This document shows, one piece after another, positions 32,888 to 41,873 of a stretch of 64,000 bases of DNA. The position numbers were made by a program, and so were the translations under genes. The first letter of the stretch is position 1, and each line of letters starts with the position of its first letter. Below the pieces are notes generated by a model, which was given only the letters and a program-made list of their open reading frames with translations, searched no databases and was not told where the DNA came from. Origin of the DNA: Planotetraspora phitsanulokensis. Its GTDB lineage: Bacteria; Actinomycetota; Actinomycetes; Streptosporangiales; Streptosporangiaceae. The DNA lies in assembly GCF_016863295.1 (NCBI RefSeq), contig NZ_BOOP01000047.1, forward strand, positions 20,453-84,452, given 5' to 3'.

Positions 32888-33625
32888 TCAGCTCTGCGCG
32901 GTGGGACGGACGACGACCTCGTTCACATCCACCTCGGCCGGCTGTTCGATCGCGAACGCGATAGCGCGGGCGATCGCCTCGGGCGGCACCGCGAACTTGT
33001 CCCGGGACTCGATGAGCTGGGCTCGCACGTCCGCGTTCTGGACGGACTCCACGAAGTTCGTCCGGACGAAGCCCGGCGAGACAATCGTTACGCGCAGCGT
33101 GCCGCCGGCCTCCTTCCGCAAGCCCTCGGAGATGGCGCGCACGGCATACTTCGTGCCGGAGTAGACCGCCTGGTTCGGCACCGTGGTGTACGCGGCCGTG
33201 GAGGCGATGTTCACGAAATGCCCGAAAGCCTGCTCGCGGAATACCGGTAGCGCCGCCGCGATGCCGTACAAGACGCCCTTGATGTTGACGTCGATCATCA
33301 GCTCCCACTCCGCCACGCGCAGGTCGTCCAAAGGCGCGATCGGTCCCACTCCGGCGTTGCTGACCAGGACGTCGAGCTTGCCGTACCGTTCGCGCGCCAG
33401 CATGACCAGGGCGGCCAGGTCCTCGCGGTGCGTCACGTCCGCCTGGACGAAGACGGCTTGGCCGCCGGCGTCCGCGATGCGGGCCGCCACAGCCTGGATG
33501 CCATCGGCGCGGTGGTCCCCGAGCACGACTTTCGCGCCGCGCTCAGCGAGCATCAGTGCGGTCGCCGCGCCGATGCCGCCGCCCGCTCCCGTGATGGCGA
33601 CGACCTTGTCTTCGATTCCCGACAT
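32888..33625 (-). CDS. short-chain dehydrogenase/reductase
   Basis: A 245-residue classical SDR. TGAGGGIGAATALMLAERG is the cofactor motif, DVLVSNAGVG the NAG motif, and the active site is Ser in NIASTAAY with YSGTK (Y-x3-K). An acidic residue after the second strand (LGDHRAD) suggests NAD preference. The C-terminus lacks the usual CGG-type tail and ends EVDVNEVVVRPTAQS, as in the YdfG/3-hydroxy acid dehydrogenase-like group. ATG 33625 follows AAGGGAAG. Downstream of another SDR gene and probably co-transcribed under the TetR regulator at 34809. Confidence 0.9.
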   Translation of the reverse strand: MSGIEDKVVAITGAGGGIGAATALMLAERGAKVVLGDHRADGIQAVAARIADAGGQAVFVQADVTHREDLAALVMLARERYGKLDVLVSNAGVGPIAPLDDLRVAEWELMIDVNIKGVLYGIAAALPVFREQAFGHFVNIASTAAYTTVPNQAVYSGTKYAVRAISEGLRKEAGGTLRVTIVSPGFVRTNFVESVQNADVRAQLIESRDKFAVPPEAIARAIAFAIEQPAEVDVNEVVVRPTAQS

Positions 33626-33752
33626 GGAGTTTCTTCCCTTCACTTCGCTTTGGCCGGACACGACCTCACCGGCCGGCAGGCGCTTGATGGCCTGCTTCGC
33701 CGATGGGACGGGTCCGCACTGGGTGGTGCGCCGATCGACCTGGCGCTGGTTG

Positions 33753-34514
33753 TCACACCTGCGCCATGCCGCCGTCGGCGAACAGTTCCACGCCGGTGAT
33801 GAAGCTGGAGGCGTCGCTGCAGAGGAACACCGCAGCCTTGCCCATCTCGCGTGGGTCGGCGATCCGTCCGGTGGGATTGCCTTCGCCCATGGTCTTGATC
33901 GTGGCATCGACCTGGTCGGCTCCCTGTGCCATCGTCAGCGCATTGCGCAGGGAGGCGGTGTCGACCGCTCCGGGGCTGAGGATGTTCATCCGGATGCCCG
34001 ATCCCTTGACGTCCTGGATCCAGGCCCGGATGAAGTTGCGCACCGCGGCCTTGGCGCCGCCGTACATGCTCATCCCACGCGGCGGCTGGATGGATGCCGT
34101 CGACCCGATGATGACGACCGTTCCGCCGGGTGGCAGCAGCGGCAGCGCGGGCTGCACGGTGAACAGGACGCCCTTGGCGTTGACGTTGAAGGTCCAGTCG
34201 AACTCCTCCTCGGTGATCGCGGCGAGTGGAGCGTGCGCACCGATACCGGCGTTGGCGACGACCGCGTCGAGCCGCCCGTACCGCTCCTTCACCTTCCCGT
34301 AGGCGGCCTCCATGTCGGCGAGTCTCGTGACGTCCGCGACGATTCCTGAGCAGTTCGGCCCGATCGCCGCGACCGCTTCGTCCAGGTGCTTCTGCTGCAG
34401 GTCAGTGATGACCACGTGAGCGCCGTTGGCCACGAACTCCTGGGCGATGCCCAGGCCGACCCCCGATGCGCCGCCCGTGATGAGGGCGACCTTGCCTTCG
34501 AGCGAGAGATTCAA
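33753..34514 (-). CDS. short-chain dehydrogenase/reductase
   Basis: A 253-residue SDR with GGASGVGLGIAQEF, DAVVANAGIG and active-site IIGSTAS plus YGGAK. ITGVELFADGGMAQV is the usual C-terminal end. The start is probably TTG 34514, because AGGAGAAG lies five bases upstream; ATG 34544 is in frame but places that ribosome-binding site inside the gene. It is divergent from the TetR gene at 34809 with the duplicated operator in between, so it is the likely direct target. Confidence 0.9.
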   Translation of the reverse strand: MNLSLEGKVALITGGASGVGLGIAQEFVANGAHVVITDLQQKHLDEAVAAIGPNCSGIVADVTRLADMEAAYGKVKERYGRLDAVVANAGIGAHAPLAAITEEEFDWTFNVNAKGVLFTVQPALPLLPPGGTVVIIGSTASIQPPRGMSMYGGAKAAVRNFIRAWIQDVKGSGIRMNILSPGAVDTASLRNALTMAQGADQVDATIKTMGEGNPTGRIADPREMGKAAVFLCSDASSFITGVELFADGGMAQV

Positions 34515-34729
34515 TTCTTCTCCTGTGATGTGTCGATTCCCCACTCGGTTCTTGGTGGGTGGGGACCGTCATGGGATGTAAAGCCGGAACCACGACGACA
34601 GGGCCGGGGATGGCGTCCCTTACTCCCGGAACCGGTAGCGGCGGCCGCCTGAGGTGGCCGAGAGGCGCGAGGTTGAAGGCGCCGTTCCGGTTGCGCGCAG
34701 TGGATGCGGGCGGCGGGTGCCCTACAGTT

Positions 34730-34780
34730 AAGTGGAGGCGTCGCCGCTTCTCCGACTATAAGTGGAGGCGTCGCCGCTTA
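34730..34780. promoter_or_regulatory. two identical 21-bp direct repeats, probable TetR operator
   Basis: The 21-bp unit at 34730-34750 is repeated exactly at 34760-34780, 30 bp (about three helical turns) apart. Each unit is itself an imperfect palindrome (AAGTGGAGGC / GTCGCCGCTT), as expected for a TetR-family site. It lies between the divergent SDR and TetR genes. Confidence 0.7.
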
Positions 34781-34808
34781 GCAAACCGGGCACGACAGGA
34801 GACCGCCG

Positions 34809-35384
34809 ATGGCCAGAGAGACAGGGCGCCCCCTGCGGGCCGACGCGCAGCGCAATCGGGACAAGATTCTCTCCGCCGCGGTGCGCGTGTTCACCGAACA
34901 GGGACTGGACGCGCACCTGGAGCGCATCGCCAAAGAGGCCGGCGTCGGCAGCGGCACTCTGTACCGGAACTTCCCGACCCGGGAGATCCTCATCGAGGCC
35001 GCCTACCGCAACGAGCTGGCAAAGTTGTGTGACGCCGCCCCCGATCTTCTGGACACGATGCCACCGCGGGAGGCCATGCGTGCCTGGATGGGCCGCTTCA
35101 TCGACTACGCGACCGCCAAACTCGGCATGGCCGAGGCCCTGCGGGCCCTTGTCGACACAGGCGTCAACCCATACGCCCAGAGCCACGAGATGATGCTGGC
35201 CGCTCTGGCCGCCCTTCTGGATGCCGGGGTCAAAGCCGGCACCATCCGCTCGGACGTCAGCGCGACCGACATGTTCGCCGCCCTCACCGGCATCGCACTC
35301 GCCTCCGGAAAACCCGAACAGCGAGAGCAGGCCGAACGCCTCCTCGACCTCACCCTGGACGGACTGAGCACCGCCCGGCACTGA
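34809..35384 (+). CDS. TetR/AcrR-family repressor
   Basis: A 191-residue regulator. The N-terminal helix-turn-helix includes RDKILSAAVRVFTEQG and ERIAKEAGVGSGTLYRNFPTR, the standard TetR signature. The C-terminal half is a helical ligand-binding domain of the SbtR-like type (ALAALLDAGVKAGTIRSDV). Two direct repeats immediately upstream are its likely operator, and the two SDR genes on the other strand its likely targets; the inducer is unknown. Confidence 0.93.
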   Translation: MARETGRPLRADAQRNRDKILSAAVRVFTEQGLDAHLERIAKEAGVGSGTLYRNFPTREILIEAAYRNELAKLCDAAPDLLDTMPPREAMRAWMGRFIDYATAKLGMAEALRALVDTGVNPYAQSHEMMLAALAALLDAGVKAGTIRSDVSATDMFAALTGIALASGKPEQREQAERLLDLTLDGLSTARH

Positions 35385-35499
35385 CACGGCAGCAGCGCCC
35401 AAAACACCTTGGCTCCCTGACAAGCCGGCGCAAGGCCCGGCGTGCCGCGCGATCTGCCGTGATGACAGCGAGGTCAGCACTCGTACATGCGGATACCGT

Positions 35500-35610
35500 T
35501 CGCAGAACGGGGATCAGATCGGGGCGCCGGGCCTGGTGCTGAACGCACTCGTGCTGTTCAACACCCGCTACTTGGACGCCGCCGTCACCCAGCTCCGCGC
35601 CGAGGACATT
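35500..35610 (+). pseudogene. scrap of a Tn3-family transposase C-terminus
   Basis: The frame around GTG 35536 reads GDQIGAPGLVLNALVLFNTR followed by YLDAAVTQLRAE, which closely follows the conserved C-terminal block of Tn3-family transposases. The conserved continuation (LSPLGxxHINxLGRYxF) is missing and upstream sequence does not align. No terminal inverted repeats could be identified. Confidence 0.7.
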
Positions 35611-35739
35611 CGCCCAATCTGTGGTCCCACTGATCATGAGGCATCCCAGCTCGAGAGCTGCGTCGTGCCTCAGATCAAGTGGCAACTGACAGTGGAAACG
35701 CAGGGTTTGTCTGTGGTCGCCGGGCGGCGATGAGGCATC

Positions 35740-36250
35740 CGGTCCTGCTGGCGTGGCCGTAGGAGGCGAAGTCTCTCTAAGAGCGCCAGTGCCGGCCTCG
35801 GTGGACATGGCCCGAAACGTCGGCTTAATAATTTCCTTCGTCAAGTATTGATTATAGGGGTGAACGAGCCCTACGCTCAGCGGCACTCACCGGCTTGCCC
35901 GCCAGACTTTGAGGACCCCGATGCCCGCTGTCGCCCTCCGTGCCGTTTCCCCCGGCCACCGCGCGCGATCACTAACCCCCCTCGCTTCATCGCGTGATAC
36001 GTCGTCTACGCAGAGAGGCTTTCTGGGCGAGTTCCGCCAGGCGCCAGGCGACCTCCCTTGATCAGGTCGGGCTCACGGATGTCGACCGTGGACGCCGGAG
36101 TGGCGTCGGCCGCGCGTTCCGCCTCCACTTCCAACCGCGCGGCGGCGACGGTGGCGGCACCCGCAGCTTGACCAGGCGAAATGATCAAAGTTGGCGGCAT
36201 TGGGCCGGTGGTTTGCATCGGCAGCGTAGACGTGAATCGTCAGGAGCCCA
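35740..36250. other. non-coding stretch with an AT-rich patch
   Basis: No credible gene. An AT-rich patch at about 35820-35862 (TTAATAATTTCC and TATTGATTATAGG) is unusual for this DNA and may be transposon border or promoter DNA. Short frames on both strands have shadow composition. Confidence 0.35.
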
Positions 36251-36253
36251 TTC

Positions 36254-36530
36254 ATGCGCGACGGCAGTGACGCCGTTCTGACCTTGCGAGCAGCCGGGTC
36301 TTCACTGGTTGCCGATGCGGCCGGCCGGATGCCGCGAGCACTCCACTGGGGAGCTCATCTTGGGCCGGTCGATGAGCCTCTCGCCGGCGCGCGGCGGGCC
36401 AGTGCGACCCCCGCGATCTCGCCCTCGCGCACGTCGACGGCGCTGAGCTACCCGGCTCGGTGCTCGCCGTCGCAGGCATTCCACTGCCCACCCTCGACTC
36501 GCAGCAGGCGACGCACCTCGACATCACGAG
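36254..36530 (+). pseudogene. GH36 alpha-galactosidase relic, both ends kept and middle deleted
   Basis: From ATG 36254 the frame reads AVLTLRAAGSSLVADAAG and MPRALHWGAHLGPVDEPL, a clear match to the N-terminal sandwich start of actinobacterial GH36 alpha-galactosidases. In the +1 frame, from about 36425, it reads LPGSVLAVAGIPLPTLDSQQ, which resembles the C-terminal end of the same enzymes. About 600 residues including the catalytic barrel are missing. It lies just in front of an intact GH27 alpha-galactosidase-family gene, suggesting replacement within one galactoside locus. Confidence 0.65.
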
Positions 36531-36622
36531 GCTGCCACCGCTGATCGCTGCACCGGACGGCCCACCGCCGCTGGTCCACGGGCATCGTGCCCCGGACCAC
36601 ACGAAGAGGAGAAAGATCTCGC

Positions 36623-39148
36623 ATGAAACGACACACGAGGGCGCGTCCAGCGCTCACGGTGATGAGCGTCGCGGCGATGGCCGTCGGGCTCACGCTCGGC
36701 GCGGTCATGCCGGCGGCCGCAACCCAATCCGACCCGGCCGCCACCGCCCTGACGGCGTCCGCGACCGCACCACCGAGCACAAACCCCACTCCCTCGCCAA
36801 CGCCGTCGTCCGACACGGTGCCGACACCGACGCCCAGGAAGCCACTCGCTTCCACCGCCGACCCGTGGGCGACGCGGCCGTACATGGGGTGGAGCAGCTA
36901 CAGCATGCAGGTCTACTCCGGCAACGGGAAGTGGATCACCGGCGACCAACTCATCAAGCAGTCCGACGCGATGCACGCCAAGCTGCAGAAGTACGGCTAT
37001 GACTACATCAACGTCGATGCGGGATGGAACGACGGGGTTGACGCCAACGGGCGGCCCAAGCCCAGCGCCACGCTCTATCCGCAAGGCCTGCAGAAGGTCA
37101 TCGACCACATCCACGCGAACGGCCAGAAGTTCGGGGTCTACATGATCCCGGGCATCTCCCCCGACGTTTACAACGCCAACCTGCCGATCGCCGGAGCCCC
37201 AGGGTGCACGACGCACGACGTCGCCGCGCAACCGCTCCGCCCCTCCGACTACTGGAAGATCGGCTACAGGATCGACTTCTCGAACCCGTGCTCACAGAAG
37301 TACATCGACTCGATCGTCGACCTGCTTGCGCAGTGGGGTGTCGACTTCGTCAAGTTCGACAGCGTCACCCCCGGATCCGGGGTGAGCGACCTCTCGCTTG
37401 ACGCCCGAGACGATGTCGCCGCGTGGTCGAAAGCGCTCAAGGCGCACAAGATCTGGTTCGAACTCTCGTGGGCGCTCGACCCGAACTACGCGGACTACTG
37501 GCGATCCATGGCCAACGGCTGGCGGATCCAGTGGGACGTCGAGTGCTACTGCGCCCATGACGCACTCACCAACTGGGACAACATCGCCCGGCTTTTCCCG
37601 ACCGAGGCGACATGGTGGCGCAACGGCGGAAACGGCGGTTGGAACGACCTCGACTCGCTTGACGTCGGCAACGGCACGATGGACGGTCTGACCCGCGACG
37701 AACGGCAGACCGCGATGACCCTGTGGGCGACCTCCGCCGCGCCGCTGTACACCGGCAACGACCTGACGGACCTCGACTCCTACGGGCTCAGTCTCCTCAC
37801 CAACCCGGAGGTCATCGCCGTCGACCAAGCAGGTACGCCGGCGCGCCCGGTCTCCACCGCGACTCAGCAACAGGTCTGGTACGCGCTCAACTCCGACGGC
37901 AGCTACACCGTCGCGCTGTTCAACCTCGGCCGGACTGAAAAGGACATCACCGCGAACTGGACCGATATCGGTCTGACCGGCACCGCCACTGTGCGCGACC
38001 TGTGGGCGCGCAAGAACCTCGGTCGTTTCCGCACCGGGTTCACCGCCTCGGATGTCCCCATCCACGGCGTACGGCTCCTCAAGGTGACACCGCAGTCCGG
38101 CGCAGAAGTCGCTGTCAACGACGACGCGCTGCGCGTCGGCTATGCGGGTGAGTGGACCCGCAACGGTGGAAACGAGGTCGCCGCAACCTCACAACCACTC
38201 AACGTCAACGTCACCGACACCGGAACCGCGGCGCCGCCGTCGGCATCTGGCCCGACTCGGACCATCACACTCAACGACACCGCCCCCGGCATCGTCTACA
38301 CGGGATCATGGTCGCAAAGCACCGGACGGGGTCTGGGCGACTACGGCGACGACGTCCACTACACCGAACACGACGGCGACTCGTTCCAGTACAGCTTCGT
38401 GGGCACGGGTGTCTCCTACATCACCGAAATGGACTCCTCGCAGGGGAACGTCGATGTCTACATCGACGAGCAGTTCGTGAAGACCGTGAACACCGGGCGC
38501 GATTCAGGACAGCCGCGCCTCGCGCAACAGACGGTGTTCAGCGTGGACGACCTTCCCAACGGAAGCCACACGCTCAAAGTCGTCAAGAAGTCCGGGTCAT
38601 TTATGCTGCTTGATCGCATCGACGTGATCCAGCCGAGTCTCATCGACCCGTCGGCGGTGTCGTTCGACAAGAAGGCCCCCGCGGACGTGCAGGTGAAGCT
38701 CCTGCGCGACGGCAGTGAGTTCGCCGGGGTTTCGCTCAATGGCACAGCACTCAAGGAGGGGACCGACTACACCCTGTCGGGGTCGACGGTGACCCTGCGG
38801 GCCGGCTATCTTGCCACGCTGCCGGTCGGTGCGGCGAAACTGGACTTCGCGTTCCGCGGAGACCACCTCGACGACGTCCACGCCACGAACCACAACGGCG
38901 ACTCGGTCTCGTACACGTTCACGGGCACAGGAGTCGACTGGGTCACCGCCACCACGCCTGATCAGGGTCTCGTCGACATCTACATCGACGGCGAACTCGT
39001 CAAGCGCGTCGACACGCACGGCGACGTCCGCGCGACGCAGCAGAAGGTGTTCAGTGCCTCAGGGCTCGCAAAGACGCAGCACACCTTCATGGCGGTGAAG
39101 GCATCGGGCGACGTGATGCGCACCGACGTCATCCGTTACACCACCTGA
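36623..39148 (+). CDS. secreted modular GH27 glycosidase (alpha-galactosidase family) with accessory beta-sandwich and X2 domains
   Basis: An 841-residue secreted enzyme. Signal peptide about residues 1-33 (VMSVAAMAVGLTLGAVMPA), then a Pro/Thr linker (50-75). The GH27 barrel (about 85-400) starts PYMGWSSYSMQ; the nucleophile is D246 in DFVKFDS and the acid/base is D305 in IQWDVECY. A beta-sandwich domain follows to about 500. Then two related modules (about 560-665 and 755-841) share DDVHxTxHxGDSxxYxFxGTGV and DxYIDxxxVKxV; between them lies an X2-like domain (675-755, DPSAVSFDKKAPADVQVKLL). Likely activity is on alpha-galactosides or beta-L-arabinopyranosides of plant polymers. GAGGAG precedes ATG 36623. 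Confidence 0.9.
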   Translation: MKRHTRARPALTVMSVAAMAVGLTLGAVMPAAATQSDPAATALTASATAPPSTNPTPSPTPSSDTVPTPTPRKPLASTADPWATRPYMGWSSYSMQVYSGNGKWITGDQLIKQSDAMHAKLQKYGYDYINVDAGWNDGVDANGRPKPSATLYPQGLQKVIDHIHANGQKFGVYMIPGISPDVYNANLPIAGAPGCTTHDVAAQPLRPSDYWKIGYRIDFSNPCSQKYIDSIVDLLAQWGVDFVKFDSVTPGSGVSDLSLDARDDVAAWSKALKAHKIWFELSWALDPNYADYWRSMANGWRIQWDVECYCAHDALTNWDNIARLFPTEATWWRNGGNGGWNDLDSLDVGNGTMDGLTRDERQTAMTLWATSAAPLYTGNDLTDLDSYGLSLLTNPEVIAVDQAGTPARPVSTATQQQVWYALNSDGSYTVALFNLGRTEKDITANWTDIGLTGTATVRDLWARKNLGRFRTGFTASDVPIHGVRLLKVTPQSGAEVAVNDDALRVGYAGEWTRNGGNEVAATSQPLNVNVTDTGTAAPPSASGPTRTITLNDTAPGIVYTGSWSQSTGRGLGDYGDDVHYTEHDGDSFQYSFVGTGVSYITEMDSSQGNVDVYIDEQFVKTVNTGRDSGQPRLAQQTVFSVDDLPNGSHTLKVVKKSGSFMLLDRIDVIQPSLIDPSAVSFDKKAPADVQVKLLRDGSEFAGVSLNGTALKEGTDYTLSGSTVTLRAGYLATLPVGAAKLDFAFRGDHLDDVHATNHNGDSVSYTFTGTGVDWVTATTPDQGLVDIYIDGELVKRVDTHGDVRATQQKVFSASGLAKTQHTFMAVKASGDVMRTDVIRYTT

Positions 39149-39156
39149 TGACCCGG

Positions 39157-39192
39157 GGAGGGCTGGAGCGTCACCCGACGCCCCGGCCCTCC
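39157..39192. terminator. GC-rich stem-loop between convergent genes
   Basis: GGAGGGC at 39157 pairs with GCCCTCC at 39186, with further pairing inside (GCGTC / GACGC). It lies right after the GH27 stop and before the 3' end of the GH2 gene on the other strand. Confidence 0.6.
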
Positions 39193-39260
39193 GTCGTGCT
39201 CCCCCGTGGCCCGGCCGATGCGAGTGGTCGCTTCCGGCCGGGCCGTCGCCTGGGAGGACC

Positions 39261-41873
39261 TCAGGAGACAGGGACGGAGGAGGTGGGGATGTTGTAGCCG
39301 CGTAACCGCAGGTAGGGGGCTTGTCCGCCGAGGTCGGCCGTCTGGTAGGCGGCGGTGACGGTGGTCGACTCCCCCGGCCAGAGGGAGACGTAGTTGTCGG
39401 TGTAGGTGACCGGCACGACCTCGGTGCCGCCGTTGCCCGTGGTGATCTCGGGGCGGACGAAGAAGGCGAGGTTGGTCGCGCTCGTGTTCGTGAGAGTGAT
39501 CGTGACTGTTTCCTGGCCGCCCGAGGTGGCCCTGGACGCGGTGGCGTTCAGGTTGGGATTACTGGGCAGGCTGTTCAGCCCGGTGAGGTTGGCGGAGTTC
39601 TTGGGCGTGGTCCGGTACCAGTTGCTCTTGTTCCCGAGGGTGTCGGCCGTCGTGGAGTACCAGTACAGGTTGTTGCTGACCGTCGCCCCGCTCGCGTCCT
39701 TGACCTGGAGGCGGATGAAGTAGGTGCTGGACAGGCCGGTGACGGTGGGAATGGTCAGAACCTGGGTAGAGGAGTTGGCCGCGGCGGTGACGGGCACCGA
39801 CGTGGTGTACTTCTGGGCCAGGTCCGGGATGTTGTACAGGGTCGCCGTCGCGGTCAGGCCGCTGCGGGCCGTGAGGGTGGAGTTGACCACGAACACCTTC
39901 TTGGTGGCGTAGTCGTAGGCGATGTGCACCGGCTCGTTGGCCTTCTTGCTGCCGAAGTAGCCGCCGCCGGGTTTGAAGTAGTAGTCGTACAGATTCCAGT
40001 GCACCGACGGCCAGGCGCTGTTGAGCATCCAGAAGATGGTGCCGAAGGACTGGGTGTACTCATGGGAGTTCCATGCCTCGAAGAACGCCCTGGTGTTCTC
40101 GTAGTTCTGCAGTTCCGCCTTGCGTGAGTAGTCGGCCGCGCCGGTGGCCGTGCCGTACCGGCTGTTGAGCCCGGCGGTGAACGGGGCGGTGTTGTCGAAG
40201 ACGCTGCCGGCCTTGCCCGCGTGGTAGTTCCAGGCCGTGCCGAGCGGCCACTGGTCGGCGGGGGCCAGGAAACGCTGCACGCTCTCCAGCGGCGGCGGCG
40301 ACTCGGTGCCCTCCTCGCCCGTGGTGCCGAAGGCGCTGCCCGCCTTGGTGGTGTCCCACCACAGGACAGGCGGCTCCCACACGTACGGACCGTCCATCTT
40401 CATCCCGGCGTTCGCGTTGGACCAGGTGGCGACGTTGTCCAGGGTCGGGTTCTGCCAGTGCAGGGCGGTTGCGACGTTCTTGTAGGCGGTCAGGTGCGCG
40501 GCGGTCGGCGGCTGGTCGCTGCCGTAGGTCCACAGGAAGGTGCTGGCGTGGGCGCGGGTGGCGCGCATCTGGGTGTCGAGGGAGGCGAGGGCGACCTGGG
40601 CCTGCTCGGCCGACCACCCGCTGTCGTTCTCCCAGGCGCTGCAGCACACGAAGCCGGGCATCACCATGATGCCGGCCTTGTCGGCCATGTCGTAGAGTTC
40701 CTCGTTGCCGAGGGTGCCCTCCAGGCGGATGGTGTTGAGGCCCATGTCCTTGACGTACTTGATGTGCGCGGCGTTGGTCTTGGTGTCCCAGCGCTGCAGC
40801 ATGTCCCACATGTAGCCGCCGCCGCGGAACATGATGTTCTGGCCGTTGACCTTGTAACCGGCGAACGACGTGCCGTTGACGGTGGTCCGGTAGTCGGTGA
40901 ACTGTCGGATGCCGAAGTCGATCCCCTTGGTGTCGGAGGTCGCCCCGCCCGCGGTCGCCGAGACGCTGAGCTGGTAGAGCTCCGGCGACCCGAACTGGTA
41001 GGGCCACCACAGGACGGGATTGGTGACGTGGACCGGCGCGAAGGCGACCTCTCGGCGCTCGTTCGCGTTCAATGTGACGGTCTGGCTGAGCGGGATGCTC
41101 GGCTGGCCGGCCTTGCTGATGGTGGCGTTGACCGTGGTGGTGACCGGCGCCGCTGTGGCGTTGACCGCGTCGACGTAGACGGTCAAGTCCGCGGCGTTGG
41201 TGGCGGGCAGCGGCAGGACGGTCTTGACGTAGGGGTCGCGCAGAGCGACGGGTCCAGTGGTGTCCACCAGCGTCTTCCCCCACAGCCCGGCGTTCATGTC
41301 GGGGGCTTCGGGATTCCAGTCGACGGTGCAGAACGACAGGTCCTTGCAGTCATGTGCCGGGGGCGTGACGCGAATGGCCAGGGCGTTGACCGCGCCGGGG
41401 TGGATCGCGCCGGTCACGTTGTACTCGTGGCCGACCATCGTGCCCACGGCGTTGGCGTCGAGCTGGGTGCCGTTCAACCAGATCTGCGCGCGGTAGCTGA
41501 TGCCCTTGAAGCGCAACCAGTAGACCTGCCCCGGGGAGGTGGCCGCGGCGGTGAACTCGCCCCTGAACCACCAGTCCTGCCCTGTCAGGTCGGGGACGTT
41601 CTTGAGGTTCTGACCGAAGAAGATGTTCTGGTAGACGTTGTCCGCCACCAGCCCGGCCAGCACCGTGGACGGCAGTGAGACAGGGTTCCAGCCCGAGGTG
41701 GAGTAGCCGATCTGTGAGATGGCCGCGCCGGTGTCGGACAGTCCGGTGGCCGAGCGCAGTGCCCAGCCGGAGGTCAGCTCGGTGGAGGTGACGGTGGCCG
41801 CGCGGGCGTCGACGACGCCGATGGCCAGTACCAGGGTGAGGGTGGAGACGAGGATCGCGAGGAGTCGACGCAT
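39261..41873 (-). CDS. secreted GH2 exo-beta-D-glucosaminidase-like enzyme (CsxA type)
   Basis: An 870-residue secreted protein with signal peptide LLAILVSTLTLVLAIGVVDARA. Sugar-binding N-terminal domain (QDWWFRGEF), immunoglobulin-like domain, then the GH2 barrel (GQNIMFRGGGYMWDM and GLNTIRLEGTLGNEELYDMA). The catalytic acid region YGSD and nucleophile region FGTTGEEG match the arrangement of exo-chitosanases. C-terminal beta-sandwich domains follow. Such enzymes remove glucosamine from the non-reducing end of chitosan oligomers. ATG 41873 overlaps the stop of the GH20 gene (TGATG), so the two are coupled. A longer frame running up to 42548 is a shadow of the GH20 gene. Confidence 0.9.
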   Translation of the reverse strand: MRRLLAILVSTLTLVLAIGVVDARAATVTSTELTSGWALRSATGLSDTGAAISQIGYSTSGWNPVSLPSTVLAGLVADNVYQNIFFGQNLKNVPDLTGQDWWFRGEFTAAATSPGQVYWLRFKGISYRAQIWLNGTQLDANAVGTMVGHEYNVTGAIHPGAVNALAIRVTPPAHDCKDLSFCTVDWNPEAPDMNAGLWGKTLVDTTGPVALRDPYVKTVLPLPATNAADLTVYVDAVNATAAPVTTTVNATISKAGQPSIPLSQTVTLNANERREVAFAPVHVTNPVLWWPYQFGSPELYQLSVSATAGGATSDTKGIDFGIRQFTDYRTTVNGTSFAGYKVNGQNIMFRGGGYMWDMLQRWDTKTNAAHIKYVKDMGLNTIRLEGTLGNEELYDMADKAGIMVMPGFVCCSAWENDSGWSAEQAQVALASLDTQMRATRAHASTFLWTYGSDQPPTAAHLTAYKNVATALHWQNPTLDNVATWSNANAGMKMDGPYVWEPPVLWWDTTKAGSAFGTTGEEGTESPPPLESVQRFLAPADQWPLGTAWNYHAGKAGSVFDNTAPFTAGLNSRYGTATGAADYSRKAELQNYENTRAFFEAWNSHEYTQSFGTIFWMLNSAWPSVHWNLYDYYFKPGGGYFGSKKANEPVHIAYDYATKKVFVVNSTLTARSGLTATATLYNIPDLAQKYTTSVPVTAAANSSTQVLTIPTVTGLSSTYFIRLQVKDASGATVSNNLYWYSTTADTLGNKSNWYRTTPKNSANLTGLNSLPSNPNLNATASRATSGGQETVTITLTNTSATNLAFFVRPEITTGNGGTEVVPVTYTDNYVSLWPGESTTVTAAYQTADLGGQAPYLRLRGYNIPTSSVPVS

